From: Rhodoplanes sp.
GTDB taxonomy: Bacteria; Pseudomonadota; Alphaproteobacteria; Rhizobiales; Xanthobacteraceae
Assembly: GCF_013377085.1 (NCBI RefSeq)
Contig: NZ_JACAAX010000058.1
Location: forward strand, 1 to 36,303
Reading direction: 5' to 3'
DNA: 36,303 bases
Both the position numbers and the translations under genes were made by a program. Positions 30,501-36,303 of this stretch are shown piece by piece. Every line of letters begins with the position of its first letter. Position 1 is the stretch's first letter. The notes under the pieces were generated by a model. The model saw only the letters and a list, made by a program, of their open reading frames with translations, was not told where the DNA came from and ran no database searches.

Positions 30501-33500
30501 GACCATCTACAATGCCGACGGCTCGGTGGCCTATGCCGCCGGCATGGTCCTGCCGAATGCGGTGACGCTGACCGCCGGCATGCAGCTCGGCGCCGGCACG
30601 GTGCTGAAGAGCGCCGCCAGCTTTGCGGCGCTGGTCTGGCCGAAGGGCGTGCCGCTGCCGGTGGACATGACCTCCACGGCGCAGATGACGCTCGCGGCCG
30701 GGTCGCTGATCCCGGCCCAGACCAACGTCAAACTTGTCGGTGGCGCTGCGGTGGATCTGCGCGGGACGACCGGCGGCATCCAGGGCCGCAACTGGGCGCT
30801 CGCATCGATGCTGGCCGCCGGCGCGAAATCGTCGGACCTGACGCTGGTGGCCGGTGCCGATCTCGGCTCGGCCAATGTGCGGGCGCGCAACGCCCTCGGC
30901 AAGGGCGACATCATTCTGGCCGACACCCACTATGTCTCGCGGTACGCCTCGGGCGGCGATGTCCTCAATCTGAGCCGGGCGGGAGCGGAGGCTCTTTGCG
31001 CCGTGGTCTGTGGCGACTATGGCTTTACGGTGAGCGACCTGATCGGAAAATCGAAGGCCGAAATCGCCGCGCTGCTGGGCGGTTCATGGGAGGAGACCGT
31101 GGATTACTACGGGATGCCAGCCGATTTCTGGGCTCCTGCGAAGGGCAATATCGAATTGGGCCTGACCCAGAAGGGAGTCGATGCCCTGATGGTCGTTCTG
31201 GGCGGTTACCTTCCCGACGGCATCACCGATCCGTCCGCACTGCTCCACAAGACCCGCCTCGAGGTGGCCACGCTCTACGGCGACCCCAGCTACTCCTGGG
31301 CCGATTTCTTCTTGCCGTCCGATTTCACGGACCCTGCTCAAAATTACCTCGGCACCATCAGCCTGCCGGCAACGACCACGGTGGTCGCGCCCTCGTTCAG
31401 CGTGGTCCGCACCGGCACCGGCGACCTGTCGCTGGTCGCCGCCGGCAGCATCAAAATGCAGTCGCTCTACGGCGTCTACACCGCCGGCACGGCGACCGCG
31501 GTCGATCCGAGCTACACGCTCGCCCGCGGAGTTATGGCCGATGGCACGCTGCTCGGCGGCACCAACGCCGAATACACGACCGCCGCACTGGCGTCCTATA
31601 AGGCCTGGTACCCGGATCACGGCGGCAACGTCCTGATCGCGGCGGGCGGCGATCTCGTCGGCGACATCTACGGCCAGTCCAGCCGGGCAAGCCCGGCGAG
31701 CGTGCTGACCGGCAACTGGCTGTGGCGCCAGGGCTCTGGCACCGCGGCGGTCAAAGATAAGATTGCGACCTCGTGGTGGATCAATTTCGGCACCTACGTG
31801 CCGAATACGAGCTATGGGTCAAAAATCCCCGACCTCGTCGGGTTCACCGGCATCGGCGCGCTGGGCGGCGGCAATATCACCATCCGGGTCGGCGGCAATG
31901 CCGGCGCGATCACGCAGCGCAACAGCACGGGCGGCGAGACCAGCGGCGTCGATCGCAGCCAGGGTCTGGTGGTTGCCGTCGGCAGCACCGGCCGCGTCGG
32001 CGCCGACGGATCGCTCGCCCTGACCGGCGGCGGCGATATCGACATGCGGATTGCCGGCTCGCTCAATCCGAATCTCGCCATCACCACCTCGAATGACAAG
32101 CAGGCTCTCGGCGGCTCGCTGATCAACCTGCGCGGCACAATGAGCGTGACCGCGGCATCGATCGGCGGCATCGAGCTGATCTACGGATTGAGGGACAGCT
32201 ACGATACCCGCGGCGCCGACCCGTATGAAGCGACGCAGTCCCTGGCGACATCCGGCATCACGGTGGTGCCCGGCGATTCCACGGTCTATCTGCAAACCCT
32301 GGGCGATCTCGTGCTCGGCGGCGCCGGCGATCCAGGTCGGTCGAATACGCCGAGCAATTCCGCCTTCTCGGCCGGCGGCGTCGACTATGCCGGCGGCGGC
32401 GGAAGCTGGTTCACCCTGTGGACCGACCACACCGCGATCAATCTGATCTCCGCGGGCGGCAACCTCACGCCGACCACCTCGACGTCTGAGACGTGGAGCA
32501 TCGGCTCTTCGAATCGCAACAGCGACCAGAACAGCGCCGACGGATGGTTCACCTATCCGTCGATCCTGCGGGCGGCAGCGCTCGGCGGCAGCATCTATTA
32601 CGGCATCGATGCGCTGCCCTTCATGCGCTACAACGCTTCGGCCGTCTATCCCACCATCACCCTGGCGCCATCGGCCACCGGTTCGCTGGAGATGCTGGCC
32701 GCCGATTCGATCTATGCCGGGCACTATGCGTTCAGCCTGTCCGGCACCGGCACGGCATTGCCGACGCCGTTCAATCCGGCCTTCGCAGGCTATGAAAATG
32801 ACGTTTATGGCAACATCAACTTGATCGTGACCAACGCGTCGCCAAACGGCATCCGGAATGTAAACACCGGCGGCCCGATCAACGGGTCGCTGTTCGTGTT
32901 CGGCCCGAACGATGCGAAAATCGCGCTCGACCGCGCGGACGATGCGGATCCCGTGCGCTTCTATGCGAGTGAAGGCGACATCGTCGGCCTCGTCACCGGC
33001 GAGACGGTGACGTTTCTGAGCGGCACGACTTGGCTCAATGCATCGGCTCCGGTCGTCGTGCGCGCCGGCCGCGACATCGTCGCGGCCGGCCTTGCGCCCG
33101 GTGTCACCGTATATGGCGCCGCCATCAACGGGTATTCGCACGGCAACCTGATCGTGCACGACGATGCTGACGACGTCTCGATCATGTCCGCCGGGCGCGA
33201 CATCCTCTACGCCAATATCGACATCGCCGGCCCCGGCGCGCTCGAAATCTCGGCGGGGCGCAACCTGTACCAGGCCGACAAGGGCGCGATCACCAGTCTC
33301 GGAGCGATCGCGTCGGGCGACACCCGCCCGGGCGCCAGCATCGCGATGCTGGCCGGCGTCGGAGCGGCGGGACCGGATTACGAAAGCCTGGCGGCGCTCT
33401 ATCTCGATCCGGCCCGGCTGGCGGTGGCAGGGGTGCCGCTTGCCGATCAGCCCGGCAAGGTTGCCAAGACCTATGAGAAGGAGCTCGCGGCCTGGCTGAA

Positions 33501-34602
33501 GGATCGCTACGGCTTCACCGGCACCGACGCGGAAGCGTTGGCCTATTTCGGCACCCTGGCGCCCGAGCGGCAGCACATCTTCCTGCGTCAGGTCTACTTC
33601 GCCGAGCTGACCGCCGGCGGCCGTGAGTACAACGACAGCACCAGTTCCCGTTACGGCAGCTATCTGCGCGGCCGCGACGCGATCGCCGCGCTGTTTCCGG
33701 ACCAGGATGCGAATGGTCAGTCTCTGGTGCGCGCGGGCGACATCACCATGTATGGCGCCTCCGGCGTCCGCACCCAGAAGGGTGGCGATATCCAGACGCT
33801 CACCCCGGGCGGGCGCACCATCATCGGCATCGAGGGACTGGTGCCGCCGGCATCGGCGGGTCTGGTCACACAGGGCCAAGGAGACATCCAGCTTTACAGC
33901 AAGGGCAGCATCCTGCTCGGCCTGTCGCGCATCATGACCACCTTCGGCGGAGACATCATCGCCTGGTCCGCGGAAGGCAACATCAATGCCGGGCGCGGCT
34001 CCAAAACCACCGTGGTCTACACCCCGCCGAGGCGCGTCTACGACAACTACGGCCATGTGAGCCTGTCGTCGCAGGTGCCCTCGTCAGGCGCCGGCATCGC
34101 GACTCTCAATCCGATCCCCGAGGTGCCGGCTGGCGACATCGACCTGATAGCGCCGCTCGGCGTGATCGACGCCGGCGAGGCGGGCATCCGCGTCTCCGGC
34201 AATGTCAATCTCGCCGCGGTGCAAATACTCAACGCCGCCAACATTCAGGTGCAGGGCAAGTCGGCCGGCCTGCCGACGGTGCAGAGCTCGAACACCGGCG
34301 CGCTCACCGTCACCTCCAACGCCGCCGTGGCCGCCGCCAAGGAGGCGCCGCCGGCCCAGTCCGTTCCGTCCGAGCGCCCCTCGGTCATCATCGTCGAAAT
34401 CCTAGGCTATGGCGGCTCGCCGGGTGAAGACGACCGTCCGGCTGACGATCGGCGAAATCGCGGGAGGCAAAGTCTGAACTACGACGCCGACAGTACGGTG
34501 CGGATCATCGGGAATGGACCAATCAGCATCGAGCAGACGAGAGTTCTGACGGATGAAGAGAAAGTCCGTCTCATCGACGGTGAACAACGCAGATTACGAT
34601 GA
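21541..34602 (+). CDS. Giant filamentous-haemagglutinin-type exoprotein B (TPS domain, DUF3739)
   Basis: This 4353-residue paralogue of exoprotein A is predicted to be exported by two-partner secretion to the cell surface. The signal peptide is residues 1-46 (hydrophobic 25-42, ending SSEAG). An Ala-rich helix (about 50-105) shares the core MNNSLRAIRDAQ with protein A. The TPS domain spans about 120-290 (LEWASFNVG, SQILGRITADG, NRNGI at 216-220). A long repeat body of likely beta-helix follows, then DUF3739 at about 3943-4240 (ALYLDPARL, HIFLRQVYFAEL, GVIDAGEAGIRVSGN). Special parts are a Tyr/Trp-rich patch (about 1060-1120), LPAGTV-type repeats (about 2940-3065), a duplicated helical insert (3148-3274) and cysteine pairs 2170/2175 and 3153/3157. 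ATG 21541 has a good AAGGA. No TpsB partner lies nearby. The frame is intact over 13 kb. Confidence 0.9.
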   Translation: MSVLVPVLSVPALSERVARRRPRNAALLAGVSALTLLAAAGSSEAGSLRGQVVSSAAAATAAAQASAAQASSAASEAMTRMNNSLRAIRDAQAVARAAAMAVGSRVPNGLTAGGLVPDSGLDPNRPGVAKSVTTWTGAMTPTQTVAGDQTTVTVRQTAAQAILEWASFNVGQNTTLAFDQQGNRSWVALNRVTDPLGRPSQILGRITADGSVYVVNRNGIIFGGASQINVGSLIASTAGITDSQFLTNGIYSTQSGNSYMPSFTAAGGKVVVEAGASISTSAPSSVTSGGGYVLLLGSEVVNAGSITTPKGQTMLAAGDDFILRRGYGTDSNQFSTTRGNEIAPVLYAGSPSGTVTNTGVVLSQQGDITLAGHAIVQDGILLSTTWVNQRGTIHLLNAATDATGSVTLTGNSVSAILPELDSTDTALNSQRDALIAASGTNALATQFNNLSTLTDRLDQSRIEIVTGGLVEFKNNSLTMAQGGQVAVSAGKRVFAETGSIIDVSGVRGVLLPMSANQVLVNVQGNELRDSPANRDSGALVNTNVWIDIRNLVLVPAGTGGYASDRYYTKGGLLEIGGYLANTTHTIGEWAAVGGTITLAAPEVIAQQGAKFDISGGSVSYEGGRIYSTWLTASDGRHYTFDNAPADMTFVTAGLGTVRTHKVQGQVVATETWTSRMRWLSTWRYDSGYTVGRDAGRLNLSTPTAIFEADIIADVVTGERQTSARAAGVADGYKQVQNAVPLEGTLGLGRYDATPNQVGVYGSDVRFTDVADISAGLSATAALPSVRANTAWFDAGRINATHLGGLDIGTSNTITIDRAITLADGGKINLNAAVVDIKADVTARGGSLVIDNVLAGAGAGGRGAYAVLLKNGLSSITLYDGATLDLRGLWVNVEQDPADAPKQAFIDGGSVTLRSTHDVTLQAGSVIDVSSGAAILASGKTKGGRGGDVTLIADQQNSTVTANGLLTLDGTIRAYGVSGGGTLRIESGTAIAIGGKVLATDGVLGAGETAPADLVLLEDYQVKAGEVLPASYSYQATWFQPGDTLTAKPVIEKVTLAADWTPPLTSNPYVTYLIETGADKKGPHYTISYWSSVALPAGTVISINTYYTGSLIGYTLPAAVFPNGLPSATTFTRTVAAGTLAPSDGTIAAGTLIAAGSVLQRAAAVKEILQIDASQLQSGFSSYDINGRQGVVVAAGARLDVAMPVYRLTDAAFSIATGEDPSLALTVWTPPEWTEDASKSSLTQRGGASLTLRSNVGEGTLTTASGPIGIQTGAVIRVDAGQSISLQGTSFNIDGALTAPGGTISLTQASASLNQGTGDNKPGLIWIGEHAVLDVAARAVTATNARGETYGVVGNGGSILIGGALDWETTGESFTPNAFVVIRPGALLDASGTSAVLDIAGTGIQRASTPLEVASNGGSIVIKSSNGLYLDGTLRAAAGGANAAGGTLALALEAPNYLRSSTSGDVLRHRELVIADIQGDSAIADAGSMAEAKAGLVTGTARLGVDRIKAGGFGTLSLLSDGLISFDGNVTLAMNQSLSLYAGAFALGANAAADSRVSLAAPYVRLAGVTRIGKDLYTLPTVRWDEGYGTPSQQSSSAVFSVAADLIDIRDRVVFGAHRLINTQAESYTVDRRGFALIDLLSSGDVRMLGGTGTIGAALQTPGNITVTAAQIYPATRATGSITAGYTGIEAKLLVGSVLNIRRYGDTVPDVPYSAFGLLTLAADTVNQGGVVRAPFGRIVLGSLSNGSVPQTDTVHLLPGSITSVSGVGLAMPYGGTVDGTSYTYNGATVAAASPAITLNGLHIDADAGSLIDLSGGGQLTGAGFVSGRGGSVNILTTPLVNANPGFGYSAKGNQVYAIVPSSSVAYAPVVQEAGFGLPSVGRQITIPEGVPGLAAGTYTLMPATYALLPGAYRVELGSTVSPAVTGVAATGSGSYIVSAYLGVANTAIRASLPNRVIITAADKVRTHSSFNETSYDAYVLANAALKSVSRGWMTVDAGGLTMQLDKARGADDRMQLLFDGALRIRAAAGSDGYSGAVSIVGISEIVATGQGATPGMVAASVSADELSKLDAPRLMLNNGYFGDIVLRSGARLSAAEIVFNSRGRSWRQERGAITIEEGATISTIGRGSPGTDTSAPYLVDAGMLIVSNGVITLLRGETDAADVDITIGACVTAGCNLTTTIASEGTIGLMTAGTVTVADNVSYGTRNLVLGLSAINLGSDASIATAAAAARLPTGLTLNQAVLSRLLAGNTAIGAPALETLTLTARDAVNVFGDVALDASTLDRLVLTTPAIYGYGSAGTTATIRANEFVWTGSSSAPGAAMADRLGDGTLDIVANRVVFGYGPNAQPSTTVVDNRIALGFAAVNIAAAESVTSTNKSTLGVYARQGTYDAVSGYQYSGGNLTITTPLFTGAAGSVNTITAGGDIRIVGSGGTAAGVDALGATLKLTGANITVDTSVVLPSGRLELTATGDIVLGDNSRLDLSGRAVVFFDVTKYSWGGDLVMTSRAGNISQAAGSVIDLSAQHNSGGTATVTALGTGAGHVDLAGSIRGGTTGYYDAGGTYVPYDAAELDVHAQTLADFAGLNARLNSGEVFGARRFQIKQGSLVVGNEVKAREVEITIDGGSLTVNGTIDASGFQVGKIRLAAMGDLTVNGTLDAHGTGMRFDSYGKIIEAPNRAIIDLTTRMGMLTIGGNAAIDLRAGTKVESGAGAYRNDGVARGTLTLNAPRLGGSGVAAGTRGIDGANDVAVNVQGTPLIRGAKTIAVNAFRIYDDAPLAAAPDVTGYKPQEITQDYLDDLDSDSVAFINAALGNASLSARLAGLGSYHLRPGVDIVSKVSADNPNGDLTLAGDLDLSGYRYGPNADRNVNSATYGFGEPGAFNIRAVGNLNIHGSINDGFAPPPSTPDDVKGWLLEEGVVPYGGDLVLATAVTLEIGTVFKAGVTLNYDLPAYFGTERAGTISLPAGTVLPVRATLGSSLALSAGTVVQATIYNADGSVAYAAGMVLPNAVTLTAGMQLGAGTVLKSAASFAALVWPKGVPLPVDMTSTAQMTLAAGSLIPAQTNVKLVGGAAVDLRGTTGGIQGRNWALASMLAAGAKSSDLTLVAGADLGSANVRARNALGKGDIILADTHYVSRYASGGDVLNLSRAGAEALCAVVCGDYGFTVSDLIGKSKAEIAALLGGSWEETVDYYGMPADFWAPAKGNIELGLTQKGVDALMVVLGGYLPDGITDPSALLHKTRLEVATLYGDPSYSWADFFLPSDFTDPAQNYLGTISLPATTTVVAPSFSVVRTGTGDLSLVAAGSIKMQSLYGVYTAGTATAVDPSYTLARGVMADGTLLGGTNAEYTTAALASYKAWYPDHGGNVLIAAGGDLVGDIYGQSSRASPASVLTGNWLWRQGSGTAAVKDKIATSWWINFGTYVPNTSYGSKIPDLVGFTGIGALGGGNITIRVGGNAGAITQRNSTGGETSGVDRSQGLVVAVGSTGRVGADGSLALTGGGDIDMRIAGSLNPNLAITTSNDKQALGGSLINLRGTMSVTAASIGGIELIYGLRDSYDTRGADPYEATQSLATSGITVVPGDSTVYLQTLGDLVLGGAGDPGRSNTPSNSAFSAGGVDYAGGGGSWFTLWTDHTAINLISAGGNLTPTTSTSETWSIGSSNRNSDQNSADGWFTYPSILRAAALGGSIYYGIDALPFMRYNASAVYPTITLAPSATGSLEMLAADSIYAGHYAFSLSGTGTALPTPFNPAFAGYENDVYGNINLIVTNASPNGIRNVNTGGPINGSLFVFGPNDAKIALDRADDADPVRFYASEGDIVGLVTGETVTFLSGTTWLNASAPVVVRAGRDIVAAGLAPGVTVYGAAINGYSHGNLIVHDDADDVSIMSAGRDILYANIDIAGPGALEISAGRNLYQADKGAITSLGAIASGDTRPGASIAMLAGVGAAGPDYESLAALYLDPARLAVAGVPLADQPGKVAKTYEKELAAWLKDRYGFTGTDAEALAYFGTLAPERQHIFLRQVYFAELTAGGREYNDSTSSRYGSYLRGRDAIAALFPDQDANGQSLVRAGDITMYGASGVRTQKGGDIQTLTPGGRTIIGIEGLVPPASAGLVTQGQGDIQLYSKGSILLGLSRIMTTFGGDIIAWSAEGNINAGRGSKTTVVYTPPRRVYDNYGHVSLSSQVPSSGAGIATLNPIPEVPAGDIDLIAPLGVIDAGEAGIRVSGNVNLAAVQILNAANIQVQGKSAGLPTVQSSNTGALTVTSNAAVAAAKEAPPAQSVPSERPSVIIVEILGYGGSPGEDDRPADDRRNRGRQSLNYDADSTVRIIGNGPISIEQTRVLTDEEKVRLIDGEQRRLR

Positions 34603-34669
34603 GGCAAGCAGGGTTGAAGCAGAGCCGAGAACGGCCCAGAGATGAGCTTCGATTGGGCGAAATCACATT

Positions 34670-34707
34670 CGCAGGAAGATTATCCGGAAACGACTGGCCT
34701 TCCTGCG
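34670..34707. terminator. Hairpin after exoprotein B, possible terminator
   Basis: CGCAGGAAG (34670-34678) and CTTCCTGCG (34699-34707) are perfect 9-bp inverted arms around a 20-nt loop, 68 nt after the exoprotein B stop. There is no T-run, so a Rho-independent terminator is uncertain. It may instead stabilise the 3' end of the long mRNA. Confidence 0.4.
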
Positions 34708-34753
34708 CAAACGGAGCGGTAGTGTGCGGGCCTGAACGGGGCGGTGTGCTCCG

Positions 34754-34845
34754 ATCGGGATCCTCCCCGCCGGCCGGTGCGCCATTGCGGGGTTTCGTCG
34801 GTGACGGCGCGAGTGGCGCGCCGCATCCGAACGGAGGATCCCGAT
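34754..34845 (+). promoter_or_regulatory. Structured leader covering the DUF3489 ribosome-binding site
   Basis: ATCGGGATCCTCC (34754-34766) is perfectly complementary to GGAGGATCCCGAT (34833-34845). The right arm contains the Shine-Dalgarno GGAGGA and the first two bases of the ATG at 34844. A nested pair, CCCCGC (34765-34770) with GCGGGG (34787-34792), could form a competing hairpin. If transcribed, the long stem would hide the start site, which suggests translational control or a recombination-related site. Confidence 0.5.
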
Positions 34846-35593
34846 GCCAGTTTTCAAACTTACCGACACCCAGCTCGTTTTGTTGTCCGCCGCCGCCCAG
34901 CGCGACGACCGCGGGGTTGAGCTTCCCACGAACCCGAAGCGCGGCGCCGCGCAAAAGGCCGCGGCGAAGCTTTTCGATGCGGGCCTTCTGGAGGAGGTGC
35001 GGGCACGCGGAACCTTGCCGGTCTGGCGGCGTGACGAGGAGAAGGGCGCGATGGCGCTGCGCATCACGCGGCGCGGCCTGACTGCCATCCGGGTCGAAGA
35101 TGGTCTGTCAAAGGACGAAGCTGAGTCCCGTGCAAGCAGCGGCCGTGCGGCGGACCGAAGCCGCGAAGGTGTCGTCCGGGCAAAGGGCGACGAACCTGGG
35201 CGCGGCAGCCGCCAATCCAAAGTGACCGGGTCGGGCCGAGAGCCGCGGGAGATGCTGGCGGATCGGGCAATGAAGCCGGCGAACGGAGCAGGTCAGAAGA
35301 CCGCTGCCGAAGCGCGACCGGCTCCACTTTCGCCTCCTCGTATGCGAGCTGACTCGAAGCAGGCGAACGTGATCGCGATGCTGCAGCGGCCCGCGGGGGC
35401 CACCATCGCGGCCATCATGGAGGCGACCGGTTGGCAGCAGCACTCGGTGCGCGGGTTCTTGGCGGCCGTCGTGCGCAAGAAGCTCGCCCTGACACTGGTC
35501 TCCGAGAAGACCGATGCCGGCCGGACCTACCGCATCGTTGCGGCCGATGCGCTCAATCAGGGTGCCGTCACGGCCGCGTGCAACGCTGCCTAG
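34844..35593 (+). CDS. DUF3489-domain protein
   Basis: This 249-residue protein has no established function. The N-terminal 85 residues ([35 protein letters not shown]) have the shape of a small winged-helix-like domain seen at the front of DUF3489 proteins. The middle (about 88-165) is low-complexity, charged and probably disordered. Residues 168-234 are DUF3489 itself ([37 protein letters not shown]), also resembling a winged helix-turn-helix. DNA binding is therefore plausible. It sits directly upstream of a DUF2924 gene and a serine recombinase, a trio frequent in alphaproteobacterial islands, so a role in controlling or assisting recombination is inferred. GGAGGA gives a strong ribosome-binding site 5 nt upstream of the ATG, but it lies in an inverted repeat. 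Confidence 0.85.
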   Translation: MPVFKLTDTQLVLLSAAAQRDDRGVELPTNPKRGAAQKAAAKLFDAGLLEEVRARGTLPVWRRDEEKGAMALRITRRGLTAIRVEDGLSKDEAESRASSGRAADRSREGVVRAKGDEPGRGSRQSKVTGSGREPREMLADRAMKPANGAGQKTAAEARPAPLSPPRMRADSKQANVIAMLQRPAGATIAAIMEATGWQQHSVRGFLAAVVRKKLALTLVSEKTDAGRTYRIVAADALNQGAVTAACNAA

Positions 35594-35595
35594 CC

Positions 35596-36072
35596 ATGGC
35601 TGAACGCGTACTCGATCCGAGCGCCGTCGAGACCGAGGTCGCCCACCTTCGCAGTCTCGACGTCGAAGGTCTGCGGGCGCGATGGCACACGATGATGGGG
35701 CGGCGGCCACCGCCCCATCTACCTCGCCATCTCTTGTTCCGGATCCTGGCCTATCGGCTGCAGGCCGATGCCTTCGGCAACCTCGACCGCAACACCAGGC
35801 GGCTGCTCGATCGCATGGGCGCAGGTCCGACAGGAGAGCCAGACCCGGCTGCCAACCACCAGAACCGTGACGATGCCAGGGTCCGGCCGGGCACCATCCT
35901 GGTGCGAGAGTGGAACGGTGCCTTGCAGCGGGTGACGGTCCTGGACACCGGCTTCGCCTGGAACGGGGCGACCTATGCCAGTCTGTCCAAGGTGGCCTAC
36001 GCCATCACGGGCACGCGCTGGAACGGGCCCCGGTTCTTCGGCTTGCGGGCCAAGGGAGCGCTGGCTCCATGA
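35596..36072 (+). CDS. DUF2924-domain protein
   Basis: This 158-residue protein belongs to the DUF2924 family, whose biochemical role is unknown. Diagnostic blocks are an N-terminal helical part ([37 protein letters not shown]) and a C-terminal part ([51 protein letters not shown]). ATG 35596 lies 2 bp after the DUF3489 stop, and the TGA overlaps the recombinase start as ATGA. Co-translation with the recombinase is therefore likely. A longer open frame from 35431 overlaps DUF3489 and is not supported. The family regularly precedes large serine recombinases in mobile islands, so a recombination accessory factor is the best guess. Confidence 0.9.
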   Translation: MAERVLDPSAVETEVAHLRSLDVEGLRARWHTMMGRRPPPHLPRHLLFRILAYRLQADAFGNLDRNTRRLLDRMGAGPTGEPDPAANHQNRDDARVRPGTILVREWNGALQRVTVLDTGFAWNGATYASLSKVAYAITGTRWNGPRFFGLRAKGALAP

Positions 36073-36303
36073 CCAAGACCGTGAACAGGCCAAAGCCGGT
36101 CCGCTGTGCCGTCTACACAAGGGTCTCGACCGACCACGGCCTGGAGCAGGACTTCAACTCGCTCGATGCCCAGTACGAGGCCGCCCAGGCCTATATCCGC
36201 AGCCAGCTCCATGCCGGTTGGACGCTGGTGCGGACCCGCTACGACGACGGCGGCTATTCGGGCGGCTCGATGGAGCGCCCGGCCTTGCAGGCCCTGCTGG
36301 CCG
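36069..36303 (+). CDS. Large serine recombinase, N-terminal part (runs off the window)
   Basis: Only the first 78 residues are present. They begin the resolvase/invertase catalytic domain: [12 protein letters not shown] with the likely nucleophile S20, [14 protein letters not shown], and the conserved [17 protein letters not shown] block. The enzyme should make a covalent serine-DNA link and recombine attachment sites. The gene starts at an ATG overlapping the DUF2924 stop. Whether the C-terminal recombinase and zinc-ribbon domains are intact cannot be seen. No attachment site was identified in the window. Confidence 0.92.
   Translation, partial: MTKTVNRPKPVRCAVYTRVSTDHGLEQDFNSLDAQYEAAQAYIRSQLHAGWTLVRTRYDDGGYSGGSMERPALQALLA

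Noticed and set aside
3667-34602. Polymorphic-toxin (CdiA-like) interpretation of the giant proteins
   Set aside because: There is no pretoxin motif and no variable nuclease-like C-terminus. There is also no small immunity gene after either stop; both end in DUF3739 plus a conserved tail.
34599-35081. 160-codon plus-strand frame starting at the end of exoprotein B
   Set aside because: It overlaps the DUF3489 gene in another frame and has no family features.
1-36303. CRISPR arrays, tRNA or rRNA genes
   Set aside because: No regularly spaced direct repeats and no tRNA or rRNA signature was seen on either strand.

Overview
The window is GC-rich DNA with alphaproteobacterial character, most likely Hyphomicrobiales (Bradyrhizobium/Rhodopseudomonas/Methylobacterium-like). 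The pointers are the gene families present (the DUF3489, DUF2924, serine recombinase trio and DUF3739-type giant exoproteins) and the strong G/C third-position bias, which throws up very long antisense shadow ORFs. No tRNA, rRNA or CRISPR array was seen. Genus-level placement is inference.

Layout. (1) 1-135 is short non-coding flank. (2) 136-1036 is an intact IS5-family insertion sequence with matching ends and a 3-bp TCA target duplication. (3) 1112-17403 is module A: a candidate ECF-type promoter, a terminator-like leader hairpin, a secreted STN + TonB-C-like protein, a FecI-like ECF sigma factor, a FecR-like anti-sigma factor, and then a 4558-residue TPS/filamentous-haemagglutinin exoprotein with a C-terminal DUF3739 region. 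(4) 17425-18556 is an insertion-sequence graveyard holding one IS5-type and three IS66 fragments, two of the latter arranged head to head. (5) 18557-19062 has no recognisable gene. (6) 19063-34602 is module B, which has the same gene order as module A and a 4353-residue exoprotein. (7) 34603-34843 is a structured non-coding gap. (8) 34844-36303 holds DUF3489, DUF2924 and the start of a large serine recombinase, an integration module typical of alphaproteobacterial genomic islands.

How the genes may work together. Each module looks like a complete cell-surface-signalling unit dedicated to one giant surface protein. The STN protein would contact the periplasmic part of FecR, FecR would hold or activate the sigma factor, and the sigma factor would transcribe the exoprotein gene. 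Classical Fec-type systems carry the STN domain on a TonB-dependent receptor. Here the STN domain is on a small exported protein with a TonB-C-like second half, and no receptor is present. No TpsB/FhaC-type transporter for the exoproteins lies in the window either. A shared motif (TG[T/G]C, then GTCTA starting 24 nt downstream of the TG) precedes the module A STN gene and both exoprotein genes. This is the best sequence clue that the sigma factors control the exoproteins.

The most interesting material is the two-module signalling/adhesin architecture, the conserved cysteine pair in the STN-TonB-C proteins, the variable Tyr-rich and helical inserts inside otherwise beta-helical exoproteins, a nearly invariant C-terminal motif, and a 13-bp inverted repeat covering the ribosome-binding site and start of the DUF3489 gene.
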